Source of the DNA: an uncultured Collinsella sp.
GTDB lineage: Bacteria > Actinomycetota > Coriobacteriia > Coriobacteriales > Coriobacteriaceae
Assembly (NCBI GenBank): GCA_900545445.1
Contig: UQZH01000007.1
Coordinates: forward strand, 1-63,414
Length of the DNA: 63,414 nucleotides
Direction of reading: 5' to 3'
The position numbers and the translations under genes are program-made. The notes below the pieces were generated by a model. That model was given only the letters and a program-made list of their open reading frames with translations, made no database searches and had not been told where the DNA came from. Positions 33,536-43,300 of this stretch are shown piece after piece (the first letter of the stretch is position 1; each line of letters starts with the position of its first letter).

Positions 33536-35566
33536 ATGACCGCACCTGCATCCAAACTGCTCCAGCCCATTACGGTTGGTCCCCTTGAGCTCAAGAACCG
33601 CATTATGTTCCCGCCGCTGACCACCGGCTACGAGGAGCGCGACGGCTCCATTGGCGAGCGCAGCCTGGCTTTTTACGAGCGCCTGGCCCGTGGCGGCGTG
33701 AGCTACATCGTCATCGGCGACGTCGCCCCCGTTATGACCGCGAGCCCCACGCCCAAGCTGGCGACTGACGCCCAGATCCCCACGTTTAAGGCGCTGGCCG
33801 ACGCCGTCCACAAGCACGGTGCCAAGGTCGCGCTGCAGCTGTTCCACCCCGAGTACGACGTGCCCGGCGTCGGCCGCATGGTCATGGGATCCATGGCCGC
33901 CGCCAAGGCCGCGCAGGAAGCCAAGGCCGCCGGCGACGAGGAGACCTTTGCCGCCAAGATGGCCGAGTCCAACGAGATCCGCAAGCAGGCATACGCCAAG
34001 CTGCACCACGACATGCAGCACTTTGTGAACGAGGCGAGCGTAGAGCAGCTCACCCAGATCAAGGAGGCCATCGCCGCCTCGGCCGCCCGCGCGCAGCAGG
34101 CCGGAATCGACGCCATCGAGGTCCACGGCGACCGCCTGGTGGGTTCGCTGTGCTCGGCCATCCTCAACAAGCGCACCGACGAGTACGGTGGCTCGTTCGA
34201 GAACCGCGTTCGCTACGCGCTCGAGGTCGTCGCCGCCATTAAGGAGGCCGCGCCGCAGCTGATGGTGGAGTACAAGCTCCCCGTGATCATGGAGAACCCC
34301 GACGGCACGCCGCGCGGCAAGGGCGGCCTGCAGCCCGACGAGGCCTGCGAGTTCGCCAAGCTGCTCGAGGGCGCGGGCATCGACATGATCCAGGTCGCGC
34401 AGGCAAACCACACCGGCAACATGGGCGACACCATTCCGCCCATGGGCGCCATGCCCTACAACTGGACGCTGCCCGTGGCCGAGCGCGTCAAGGCCCTGGT
34501 CTCCGTGCCGGTGGCAACCGTGGGCCGTGTTATCTCGGTCGAGGCCGGCGAGAAGATTCTGGAAGACGGCGCGGCCGACATCATCGCCTATGGCCGCTCG
34601 CTCATGTGCGACCCCGACATTGCGCTGAAGGCCGCTACGGGCGAGCCCATCCGCGAGTGCCTCAATTGCAACAAGGGCTGCGTCGACGCGATTCAAAACC
34701 GCAAGTACATTTCGTGCGTGCTCAATGCCGAGAACGGCGACGAGGCGACCATCGCCATCAAGCCGGGCGAGGGCGACAAGAAGATCGCCGTGGTGGGCGG
34801 CGGTATCGCTGGCCTGGAGGCCGCACGCGTGGCGGCCAAGCGCGGCTACGATGTGACCGTCTACGAGGCGAGCGATCATCTGGGCGGCCAGATTGTGCTG
34901 GCGGCTGCGCCTCCGCGCAAGGACGAGATCATGCGCTCGGTCGAGTATTACGAGAAGATTCTGCCCGGCCTGGGCGCGATGGTTGAGCTCAACCATGCCG
35001 CTACCGCTGAGGACCTCAACGCCGCCGACGCCGCGATTGTGGCTGTGGGCGCGCACGACGTGGTCATCCCCGTTCCGGGCGCCGATTCGAAGAAGGTCGT
35101 CTCGAGCTGGGACGTGCTGGCCGGCAAGGTGGAGCTTGCGGGCCGCGTCGCCGTCATTGGCGGTGGCCTGGTGGGCACCGAGACTGCCGAGTACCTGCTG
35201 CAGCACGGCTGCGAGGTGGCGATCGTGGAGATGCTCGACAAGATTGCCGCGGGCGAGTCCGAGACCATTCTGCCGCTGATTATGAGCGACTTTGCAGGGC
35301 ACAACGTGGAGCAGCACGTGAAGACCCGCCTGACCGCCATTACCGACGAGGGCGTGGAGGCCATTCGCACCACCGAGGACGGTGCCGAGGAGCCGGTGAA
35401 GATCGCCTGCGATTACGTGGTGATGGCCGTGGGTTCCAAGGCCAACGCGTTTGACCTGGACGGTGTGACGGTGCCCGTGACCTGCGTGGGAGACTGCTCG
35501 GGCGAGCGTACCGCCGACATTGCGAGCGCCATTCGCACGGCGTATCACGCGGCCAACGAGCTGTAG
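33536..35566 (+). CDS. Old Yellow Enzyme-type FMN/[4Fe-4S]/FAD oxidoreductase
   Basis: 676 residues of the 2,4-dienoyl-CoA reductase/NADH oxidase class. An FMN barrel comes first: 'LELKNRIMFPPLTTGY', 'IEVHGDRLVGSLCSAILNKRTDEYGGS', 'VGRVISVEAGEKIL'. The iron-sulfur cysteines are CLNCNKGC and a fourth C after 11 residues (from about 375). The FAD/NAD part has 'VAVVGGGIAGLEAARVAA' and 'VAVIGGGLVGTETAEYL'. Usually the second block reads HGYLLxxFLSP; here it reads 'HGDRLVGSLCSAILN', so the substrate site is altered. Start ATG 33536 is 7 nt after GAGAGG. The substrate (an enoate, bile acid or other unsaturated compound) is unknown. Confidence 0.88.
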   Translation: MTAPASKLLQPITVGPLELKNRIMFPPLTTGYEERDGSIGERSLAFYERLARGGVSYIVIGDVAPVMTASPTPKLATDAQIPTFKALADAVHKHGAKVALQLFHPEYDVPGVGRMVMGSMAAAKAAQEAKAAGDEETFAAKMAESNEIRKQAYAKLHHDMQHFVNEASVEQLTQIKEAIAASAARAQQAGIDAIEVHGDRLVGSLCSAILNKRTDEYGGSFENRVRYALEVVAAIKEAAPQLMVEYKLPVIMENPDGTPRGKGGLQPDEACEFAKLLEGAGIDMIQVAQANHTGNMGDTIPPMGAMPYNWTLPVAERVKALVSVPVATVGRVISVEAGEKILEDGAADIIAYGRSLMCDPDIALKAATGEPIRECLNCNKGCVDAIQNRKYISCVLNAENGDEATIAIKPGEGDKKIAVVGGGIAGLEAARVAAKRGYDVTVYEASDHLGGQIVLAAAPPRKDEIMRSVEYYEKILPGLGAMVELNHAATAEDLNAADAAIVAVGAHDVVIPVPGADSKKVVSSWDVLAGKVELAGRVAVIGGGLVGTETAEYLLQHGCEVAIVEMLDKIAAGESETILPLIMSDFAGHNVEQHVKTRLTAITDEGVEAIRTTEDGAEEPVKIACDYVVMAVGSKANAFDLDGVTVPVTCVGDCSGERTADIASAIRTAYHAANEL

Positions 35567-35661
35567 TCGAGAAAGCTATCGCGTATTGAGTGGGCGGGGA
35601 GTGCCGTATCGGTGCTCCCCGCCTTTTTGTCGATAAGAGGTGCCCCTGACCAGCTGATTCA

Positions 35662-35765
35662 GAAAATCCGAATCTTATGCATCCGAAAATCCGAATCTTT
35701 AGAACAGGAAAATCCGAATTATATGAACACGAAAATCCGAATCGCAACCACCCGAAAATCCGAAT
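35662..35765 (+). repeat. Five GAAAATCCGAAT direct repeats at exactly 23-bp pitch
   Basis: Exact 12-bp copies start at 35662, 35685, 35708, 35731 and 35754. The 11-bp spacers differ in sequence but not in length. The array ends 59 nt before the start of the AAA_14/DUF4143 gene. A pitch of 23 bp is about two helical turns, so a protein could bind all copies on one DNA face. It recalls plasmid iterons and multi-site operators; no replication gene is present. Confidence 0.92.
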
Positions 35766-35824
35766 TTGCTACAGTGGAATAGAAGAATCAGAAAGCAGGA
35801 ACTGGAAATCTGCGGGGGTGGCTC

Positions 35825-37129
35825 ATGGCAGGTGAGAGGCTACATCGGGACGGATACATCCCACGTATCGTGGATGCGCAAATCGAGCGCTACCTTCGTG
35901 TCTTTGGCGCGGTCGAGATTGCGGGCACCAAGTGGTGCGGCAAGACGTGGGCCGCGCTCGAGCACGGGGCGTCCGCCTCGTATGTCGACGAGAATCTCGA
36001 CCTCGCGCGTGCCGACCCAGCGATGATGTTGCTGGGAGACCGTCCGCATATTATCGATGAGTGGCAGCGCGTTCCCCAGATTTGGGACTACGTTAGACAC
36101 GAGGTTGACCGCACCCGGGGTACGCGCGGCGCCTATATCCTCACGGGTTCCGCCACGCCCGCGTTTGGCTCAAAGGCGGAGGCGCCCGCGCATAGTGGAG
36201 CTGGCCGCATCGGCCGCGTCCGCATGCACCCCATGACGCTTGCCGAGACAGGTGAGTCCAACGGCAAGGTGAGCCTGGCGGGCTTGTTTGAGCATCGTTT
36301 TGAGCCCTGCCGGCGCGATGGCGATACACCGGGGCTTGTCGAAGCCGCTTGCCGCGGCGGCTGGCCCGAGGCGATCGATATGGTTTCGGCTGACGCCCAG
36401 CTCATCGCCCGCGAATATCTCAACACCACGTTTTCGAGCAGCTTCCCGGCGGTCGGTCTCGACCCCGATATTGCTCGTCGAGTCTCCGCATCGATCGCGC
36501 GCAATCTGGGACAGGCAACCACGTATAAAACGATTCTTATGGATATGTTTGGTGCCGAGGAGGAACCCGCAGCGTTTGCCGATGAGACCAAGGTGCGCAG
36601 GTACCTGGATGCCCTCAAAGGCATGTTCATTCTCGAGGAGGTCCCCGGTTGGGTTCCCGCCGCGCGCGACAAACGGCGCTTTACCGTCAAGCCCAAGCGC
36701 TATCTGGCAGATCCGAGCCTTGCTTGCGCCTTGCTAGGTATGTCCTCGCAGGCGCTGCTTGCCGACTGGCAGACATTTGGTCTGGTGTTTGAGAATTTGG
36801 TCATACGCGACCTTTCGGTCTACGCACGTTCGCTCGACCTGCTGGATAGCACGCCCGTGCGCTATTATCGCGACGATTCGGGCCTTGAGTGCGATGCTAT
36901 CGTGCAGCTAGCCGACGGACGGTGGGCCGCCTTTGAGATTAAGGTGAGTGAAGATAAAGCGAGCGCCGGCGTCGAGAGCCTCAAGCGCGTTCGCAAGAAG
37001 GTCTGTGGAAATCCTCGTTCACGCACACGCGAACCGGAGTTTATGGCCGTGATTGTGGGGGTGGGTGAGTACGCCCGCGAGGTCGAGGACGGTATCTACG
37101 TGATACCCGTGCGCGCGTTGGGGTGTTAA
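35825..37129 (+). CDS. AAA_14 / DUF4143 ATPase
   Basis: 434 residues. The N-terminal ATPase has P-loop GTKWCGKT (34-41), Walker B 'PHIIDEWQRVPQIWD' (near 75-85) and sensor 'ILTGSATPA'. The C-terminal DUF4143 part has 'GLVFENLVIRDLSVYA' and ends with 'YYRDDSGLECDAIVQLADGRWAAFEIKVS', which looks like a PD-(D/E)xK nuclease-type core (D..E.K). The function of the family is not established. It is a lone gene with the 23-bp-pitch repeat array in front of it. The ATG at 35825 is the first in the frame, with GGGGGTGG before it. Confidence 0.88.
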   Translation: MAGERLHRDGYIPRIVDAQIERYLRVFGAVEIAGTKWCGKTWAALEHGASASYVDENLDLARADPAMMLLGDRPHIIDEWQRVPQIWDYVRHEVDRTRGTRGAYILTGSATPAFGSKAEAPAHSGAGRIGRVRMHPMTLAETGESNGKVSLAGLFEHRFEPCRRDGDTPGLVEAACRGGWPEAIDMVSADAQLIAREYLNTTFSSSFPAVGLDPDIARRVSASIARNLGQATTYKTILMDMFGAEEEPAAFADETKVRRYLDALKGMFILEEVPGWVPAARDKRRFTVKPKRYLADPSLACALLGMSSQALLADWQTFGLVFENLVIRDLSVYARSLDLLDSTPVRYYRDDSGLECDAIVQLADGRWAAFEIKVSEDKASAGVESLKRVRKKVCGNPRSRTREPEFMAVIVGVGEYAREVEDGIYVIPVRALGC

Positions 37130-37170
37130 GGGGCGGCACGCCGTGTGTCCGCTGCCCGGTGCCACGGATT

Positions 37171-37232
37171 GGTGCAAGGGGGTCAGGTTTTTTGCACCAT
37201 GTTGGTGCGAAGTGACCTGACCCCTTGCACCA
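37171..37232. repeat. Cruciform-like nested inverted repeat
   Basis: GGTGCAAGGGGGTCAGGT pairs with ACCTGACCCCTTGCACC except for one extra G. The 26-nt interior pairs again (TTGCACCA/TGGTGCGAA). It lies 40 nt after the ATPase stop. TGCACC and GGGTCAGG also occur at the window's left end. Confidence 0.8.
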
Positions 37233-37337
37233 AGGGTTTGACTTTTAAGACATCGTTAAGGTTTGCACCGTGGAGCAAACCGCAGGTCAATGCTATTCTT
37301 TTACCTTATCGTATGGTGTTGTATTCTGCCTGAATTC

Positions 37338-37347
37338 TCTACCTGCG
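37338..37347 (-). promoter_or_regulatory. CGCAGGTAGA motif upstream of the third surface locus
   Basis: Exact copy of CGCAGGTAGA on the minus strand, 66 nt before the first gene of the surface operon. The same 10-mer precedes the other two surface genes. There is no adjacent TAGGTTC palindrome here. Bases 37130-37412 hold no gene. Confidence 0.4.
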
Positions 37348-37412
37348 AACAACGGATAAACGCGACCAAGCGGAAAAGGATGACAAGCCCGCAAGCAGGG
37401 CAAACGTAAGCG

Positions 37413-38447
37413 ATGAGTGGCATGGACCGACATAGCGAGCTCCAGCAGCACAAGACGGCGGCCGAGTACCGTCAAGCTGCCGACGAGCACGTGCGGACCC
37501 TCAAGGATTTCTGGAAGGATTTCCTGGTGAGTGGTCTGTTTGTGCTGGCCGCCATCGTTGCCATCTTTGCATGCCTGGCCTGGTTTGCCGCGAATAACCG
37601 AGTGAGCGCCACGGGGAGTACGATCGGGGCGAAGGCGGATCGGTACACGCTGACCGCCGCGGGCGAGGGTGAGTCCGGTGCGCACGTGGGCTATTACGAG
37701 CGCTCCGAGCGCACGCCCGAGGAAAAGCATGCCGTCGACGGCCTGGATACGGCCGATGCCATGACGGTAACGCTCGGCTCCAACCTGAACAACGAGACCG
37801 CAGGCTCTCTGTACCCGGGTGCTCGCGGCAAGATTACATTTACGGTGAAGCCGCTGGTGAGTGATCTGGACGGGGTCACGATCAATCTGTCGCGCTTGCT
37901 TAAGGTCACGAACATTGTTGGCGTTGTTGGGGACGGGGGAACGCTGGCGCCCGAGGCGGAGGTGCTCCTTGGCTTGATCAAAGGCCACTTGCTGTTCTTT
38001 ACGAGTTGCGAGAACGGCTATTACTCGGGCCGCGTGGTTGATAGCAAGATCGAGATTCACAAGAGAGAATTTTGCGATAAAGGCGATGTGGCCAAGCCAA
38101 CGAACAAGCCCGTCACCATCGACCTGTACTGGGTATGGCCGGAGTACTTTCAGAACTTCGTCCTTACCGGCAACACGAATTACTACAAGAATCTGTTTGC
38201 GGCGGCGGGCGACGCAAAGTCTGACTACGGCGCTCTGCAGGCGGACATGAACGAGCATAAAGCGAACTACTTCTATGGTGCGGCAAACGGCACAAGTGCT
38301 GCCAACGCTCCTGCGGTTTCGGCCGGCATGTCCTTCAGCGACACCGCCATCTGCTCGGCGCTGTACAACAATGCCGACGAGCAGATCGGCAATAAGGTCA
38401 AATACATCCAACTTAGAATTAGCGCTCAGGAGGGCGTGAGCTCATGA
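37413..38447 (+). CDS. Single-pass surface protein 1 of the giant-protein operon
   Basis: 344 residues, no assigned family. A charged cytoplasmic start (1-37) precedes one membrane segment (about 38-58), then the block 'LAWFAANNRVSATGSTIGA'. The rest is a beta-rich ectodomain with an Asn-rich C-terminal region. The AWF..N..V.A.G block after an N-terminal membrane helix is one I associate loosely with uncharacterised secreted proteins of gut anaerobes; TasA/camelysin-like matrix proteins are a remote analogy. The stop overlaps the next gene by 4 nt (ATGA), so they are co-translated. Confidence 0.75.
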   Translation: MSGMDRHSELQQHKTAAEYRQAADEHVRTLKDFWKDFLVSGLFVLAAIVAIFACLAWFAANNRVSATGSTIGAKADRYTLTAAGEGESGAHVGYYERSERTPEEKHAVDGLDTADAMTVTLGSNLNNETAGSLYPGARGKITFTVKPLVSDLDGVTINLSRLLKVTNIVGVVGDGGTLAPEAEVLLGLIKGHLLFFTSCENGYYSGRVVDSKIEIHKREFCDKGDVAKPTNKPVTIDLYWVWPEYFQNFVLTGNTNYYKNLFAAAGDAKSDYGALQADMNEHKANYFYGAANGTSAANAPAVSAGMSFSDTAICSALYNNADEQIGNKVKYIQLRISAQEGVSS

Positions 38448-39247
38448 GCACCATGCAAACGCGCCTCGGCGATGCCCGCAATTGGATAGAAAACCACCGC
38501 GCACAGGCCCTTGCGGTCCTGATACTGCTGGCGGCAATCGTTCTTATCATCGGCTTGTCGCTCTCGTGGTTTGTGGGCAGCAAAAGTCTGTCCACGGTGG
38601 GCAAGATCCAAACGCCCGCGCAGCTCAAGATCATGGGTCCCAACCAGACGAGCATCGAGCCCATCGAGATTTCGTATGACGAGTCACGGGGTGATGTGAA
38701 AAACTCCAACGGTACCGTGACCGTTCGTCGCGCGTTTTGTGTGCAGAGCGACAATGGCGATCCCGCTGCCGGCGGTCAAGCGTTTGAGCTGCAGGTTGCC
38801 AACACAACGAATATCACGGGGCTGACGATCAATGTATATCACGTGACGGTCAACGAATCGTCGGCAACGAAGGGAGATGTGGTCGGCCTCGATGGGCTCA
38901 ACCGCACCTACTCATGGAGCAAAAAGAGCAGCACCCCGATTGAGTTCGCTTTTATCAACTCCGCGGACGGGACAAGTGCGTTGGCTAAAGAGCTTGAGGC
39001 AAACGACCCGACGTACGGCTCGTACGTGAATGTCCAGAAAAACGCCCGTCCGCTGTATCGGTATCACAAGTTCGCAAAGAGTGGGCTCGATGGCTGGAAC
39101 GGCAAAACAGCCAACGCCGCCACGAACTTCATCATCGAGTGCACGTGGAATCCGGGCGTTGTGACCGTAAACGGAAAGACAGTCTCCAACGTTAAAGAAA
39201 CCGACATGGTCTACCTAATTGCTCGCGGCACGAGCGGCAACCAATAA
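38444..39247 (+). CDS. Single-pass surface protein 2 of the giant-protein operon
   Basis: 267 residues, no assigned family. The membrane segment (about 19-40) is followed by 'LSWFVGSKSLSTVGKI', matching the equivalent block of protein 1. The ectodomain is beta-rich and ends in 'TDMVYLIARGTSGNQ'. No catalytic motif, no sorting signal. It overlaps protein 1 by 4 nt and precedes protein 3 by 21 nt. The shared membrane-proximal block suggests proteins 1 and 2 are distant paralogues. Confidence 0.75.
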   Translation: MSTMQTRLGDARNWIENHRAQALAVLILLAAIVLIIGLSLSWFVGSKSLSTVGKIQTPAQLKIMGPNQTSIEPIEISYDESRGDVKNSNGTVTVRRAFCVQSDNGDPAAGGQAFELQVANTTNITGLTINVYHVTVNESSATKGDVVGLDGLNRTYSWSKKSSTPIEFAFINSADGTSALAKELEANDPTYGSYVNVQKNARPLYRYHKFAKSGLDGWNGKTANAATNFIIECTWNPGVVTVNGKTVSNVKETDMVYLIARGTSGNQ

Positions 39248-39268
39248 GAAGGAAGGGAGGGGTGCCAG

Positions 39269-40270
39269 ATGCGAAAAGACAAGAACGAGCAAAATGAAAT
39301 CGCAAGGCCTGCTGGCAAACACTTTGCACAGGTTGACGATTCTAAGGCAGAGCCTTGCTGCGCGGAGACGGCGGCCCCTGCTTTCAAAGTGCGCAAGCGC
39401 CTATGGGCAGTTGCGGTGCTGCTGTGCGCTGTCGCGATTGCGACGGGTACCTACCTTACCTACACAGCCTTTTTGGCGGGCGACTTCCTTAAGTCGGTCG
39501 CTGTCTCGGGCACGTCACAGGCGCTGTTTGTCTCGGACATGCTTACGGGCTACACGAATGAGACGCTGAATGACGGGGACATTGCCGTCCGAAGCGTCAT
39601 CGCCGACACGAGTGGGGAAAACTGCTTCTTTACCTTTCGCATTTACAACCATCTGCTGGGCGACAAGAACAAGGTCAACGACAAGGACGTTAACGCGACG
39701 CTGAGCGTGGAGGCGACGGGAACGACGGGCACTTGGAGTGTTAACGGTAAGCCCACGCTGACGGCGGGCGGCACGGTCGGCCTTTCCTTCCCTGCCAACA
39801 AGGCGACCATGTATACCTATAAGGTTACGTTTTCCAAGGCGGACCTCAATAAAGCATCCTTCACCGTTAAGGCCCAGGTCGGCTCCAATAGCCCTGGCAC
39901 CAACCTCAAATGGCTTGCGGCCAAGATTGCGCCTTCCGAGCGTGCAGAGGTGACGGCTTCGGGCGTTTCGGGCGAGTGGGTCGACAAGAACTCGGATACC
40001 GGCGCTTTTGACGCCTACAACTATCGTGTGACGGTTACGGGCGTTACGACTAAGGTAAAGCTCACGTGGGGAAGCGGGGTCGAGCTCGATCCGTTCTTTA
40101 AGCAGAACCACGAGAACGTTGACGTGCAGAAAACCGTCAACGGCGGCTCGGTCGAATATGATGCATCTCCCGGCTCGGAAATTATTACCTTTTACCGAGC
40201 GGGCACCGGTAAGCCGACCGGCTGGGATGCCGACGACATCAAAGTTACGTGTTCGGCCGCACAGAACTAG
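39269..40270 (+). CDS. Single-pass surface protein 3 of the giant-protein operon
   Basis: 333 residues, no assigned family. A long polar N-terminus (about 1-43) precedes a membrane segment (about 44-68), then a beta-rich ectodomain with 'TGTWSVNGKPTLTAGGTVGL'. It lacks the WF block of the other two (TYTAFLAGDF instead). AAGGAAGGGAGGGG precedes the ATG. It lies 69 nt before the giant gene. Helper, pilin-like or structural roles are all possible; none is shown. Confidence 0.72.
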   Translation: MRKDKNEQNEIARPAGKHFAQVDDSKAEPCCAETAAPAFKVRKRLWAVAVLLCAVAIATGTYLTYTAFLAGDFLKSVAVSGTSQALFVSDMLTGYTNETLNDGDIAVRSVIADTSGENCFFTFRIYNHLLGDKNKVNDKDVNATLSVEATGTTGTWSVNGKPTLTAGGTVGLSFPANKATMYTYKVTFSKADLNKASFTVKAQVGSNSPGTNLKWLAAKIAPSERAEVTASGVSGEWVDKNSDTGAFDAYNYRVTVTGVTTKVKLTWGSGVELDPFFKQNHENVDVQKTVNGGSVEYDASPGSEIITFYRAGTGKPTGWDADDIKVTCSAAQN

Positions 40271-40339
40271 CCGAAGCGATCCGCAAGCATAGATTTTGAG
40301 ACCCCACGCGGGGCATGAGATAGGACGAGGTAGGACCAG

Positions 40340-43300
40340 ATGAGAACGGCAAAGCGCATAACAACCGCATGCCTGACTGCGATCATGATTTTCCAGGCGC
40401 TTGCGCCCTCCACGGAGGTGTTCGCGCAAGAGCTCGACGCCGTTATGGAGGCATCCGTCTCCGCCGCGCGCGCCGCGGGCAACACGGCGCGCTCCGTACA
40501 GGATGCTGTGGCAACCGCGCTGCAAGATGCTGACCAGGCTGCATCTGATGACGCCGCGACGACTCCGGGCGCCGACGCTGGCGCTACCGAGGGCGGCGAC
40601 GGTTCTACCAACGCTGGCGAATCGCAGGACTCCACGACCGATGGAACCACTAACGGCGATACCCCAACGGAGGGCGACGCGTCCCAAGACGATGCGGCTG
40701 CCGATGAGGGTGCTGCTGACGGAGAACAAGCGGATGACGCGGACGCGGATGCTGCTGATCAGGCAAACACCGCCCCCACCATCGCTACTGTCGAGGATCT
40801 CAGGCACGCGTTGGGTGACGGCAATGTCATCACTGACGACTTGGGCGCCGTCACGGCCATTACCTTTGAGTCCAACGCCGACCTTATCGCCATCTCCAAC
40901 ACCGATCCCGCCATCTACCAGAACGCGAACATCTCCAAAGGTGGCTCGACCGGCATCGACTTCGACGTGTGCGGTGCGGAGATCGTGGACGGCCTGGGTA
41001 GCCTCACGTTCCAAGGCTTCGGCAGCGATGCCTACCCTTTCAAAGGCGCGCTCAACCTCGGCGACAGGACCCTGACCGTCAACAAGACGCTCTTCAACAA
41101 CATCGAGCTCAGCGACGCCAACAGCACCGTAAAGCTCACCTGGAAGGGTACCGATGCCCAGCCCATCGTGGCCGCAAAGGTCACGGGCGCAGACAAGACG
41201 CTTGCTGCCACCGTTACCGTGGGCACGCCCAAGAGCGATACCGAAAAGGACATCTGCAAGCTCACCTCGCCGCTTGTGGGCGAGGTCACGGGCGCGCTCA
41301 CGCTTAACGCCACCTACACGACAAGCGCGAACAGCCCCCTGGCAGTCGATATGCAATCGAGCGCAGGCAACATGGGCTTGCTTGTGAACACCCTTGCCGA
41401 AAGAGCATCGTTTACGCTTGCGGGCCTCGCCCTGCCGGATAAACTCAACGGCACGCCCACCATCAACGCGACAGCCGATGGCGCCAACGCAGGAGGCCTT
41501 ATCGGCGAGGCGCAGGAGGGTGCCACCGTCGCCCTACCAACTGGCGTCGATGTCTCGGCGCTGAGCGTCGCAGGTAAAAACGCGGCGGGCGGTCTTATCG
41601 GTAAGGCCACCAACCTCACGCTCAACATCGCTGATGGCGTAACGGTTAAGCCGGCGTGCAACGTCGGCGATAAAGACAGCGCTTGCTCCGGTGGCGTCAT
41701 CGGCGACGTGAGCTTTGCGCAAGGATTTATCGTTAAGCCCAACATGTTCGATCTGGGCGAGCTTGTGACGCTTGGCGCAACACAGCGTGCCGGCGCCCTC
41801 TTTGGCGTGGCCGATATTTCTAATGGCGACATCGTGGTGCAAGGCGGAACGTATAAGAGCAAGCTCGCCTTACCGGAAGAAGTTAGCGTCAACGGCAGCT
41901 ACGGCGGCCTTGTCGGCAAGGTGTTCGCGACGGCAAAAGGCGTCGATGAGCCGCTGCGCGCCTTTGTGGTCCAAAAGGATGCGGATAAGAAAACGTGCTC
42001 AATTGAGTTTGAACTTGCGGGCAAGCTGTCCGACGCGGGCGGTGTTGTTGGCTATGTTGGCGATAGCTCAGCTCCCAATCCGCAGCCTGTCGCCGTTGTG
42101 CTCGACGGCGTGACGGTTGCGTGCAAGGGAGGTGCTTCGGCGCGAACGGACGCCGGAAAGTTCGGTGGCGCCGTGGGCGTTGTCGACACGCGCAATGTCC
42201 TTGACGTGCGAGATTTCAAACTTACAAGCGACAATCCTATCGGTAAGGCGCAAAGCAACCGTGCCGCGGGAATTGCAGGCTCCGCGTGGAATGCTGTAAT
42301 CAAATTCAGCGGCATCACGGATCTGTCGGGCGCAAGTTTTGCCGAAAACAGCACGACGGGCCAGCTCGTATACGAGAACCACAACGCGCTGATTTTTGCT
42401 GTCGGCGATGGCTCTGACGCTGACAAGGGTGCAGCGGGCTGGACCTTCAAACGTAGCAATACTGCCTCGAAGACGGACGACATCGCGACCTACGGCGAAG
42501 TTATTCGTCTGGGCGGCGACTTCATTAAGCTTGATGTGGACACTCATAAGTTGACCTTGCCGGATTCGCTGACGGCAGCTAACGGTGCCTACACCCTAAC
42601 CTCTGTTGAGGATTTCGCCAAACTTGCAATCACCTGGCAAACCAACGGCTACTACTCCATGGTCGAGGGCGTTTCCGAAAACAACCCGAACATCTTGCAG
42701 TCCTCGACCATTACGGTGAACGGCACTATTGATCTCAAGGGCACGGGCCTGACGGGTTTCACGCAGGATCGTGCAGACGGCTCGCAAGTTTTCTCGGGAA
42801 CGTTGAACGGTGGCGGCACAATCAATCTTGCCGTCGGCGAGGCGTACGGCAAGCGTGGTGAAGCTGTGCTCGACGGCAATGACACGACCAATGGCAACGG
42901 CAAAATCTACCGCCACGGCCGCTTGGGCTTGTTCGCGGCCGTCAACGGTGCAACCATTTCCAACGTCACAATCGCTGGCTCCATGAAGTTCGATAACGGT
43001 TCGGCTATCGACGCCGGGTCGCTTGCGGGTGCCATCGTCGGCAACCTGTCATTGTCTGGCGTAACGTGCAAAACGAATATCGCGTGCGATGATACGTTTG
43101 CAAATGACGTGAACATTGGTGGTATTGCGGGAAGCGTGTTGGCGGCTTCTACGGTTGCGTTTAAGGATAACAGCAGGGCTCAAGCGACCATCGCTGCAAC
43201 TAAAACGCTTAACGGCAATAGTCGCATTGGCGGCGCCATTGGTTATGTGGGCGATTATGGCTCGTCATTCAATGTTGCGGGCCTCGAAGTCGCCGGATCA

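Noticed and set aside
33470..35548. 692-residue minus-strand open frame
   Set aside because: Antisense to the flavoprotein gene with full cofactor motifs on the plus strand.
35662..35765. Plasmid or phage origin iterons
   Set aside because: The 23-bp pitch fits iterons, but there is no replication initiator, no AT-rich melting region and no partition gene; the neighbour is a DUF4143 ATPase.
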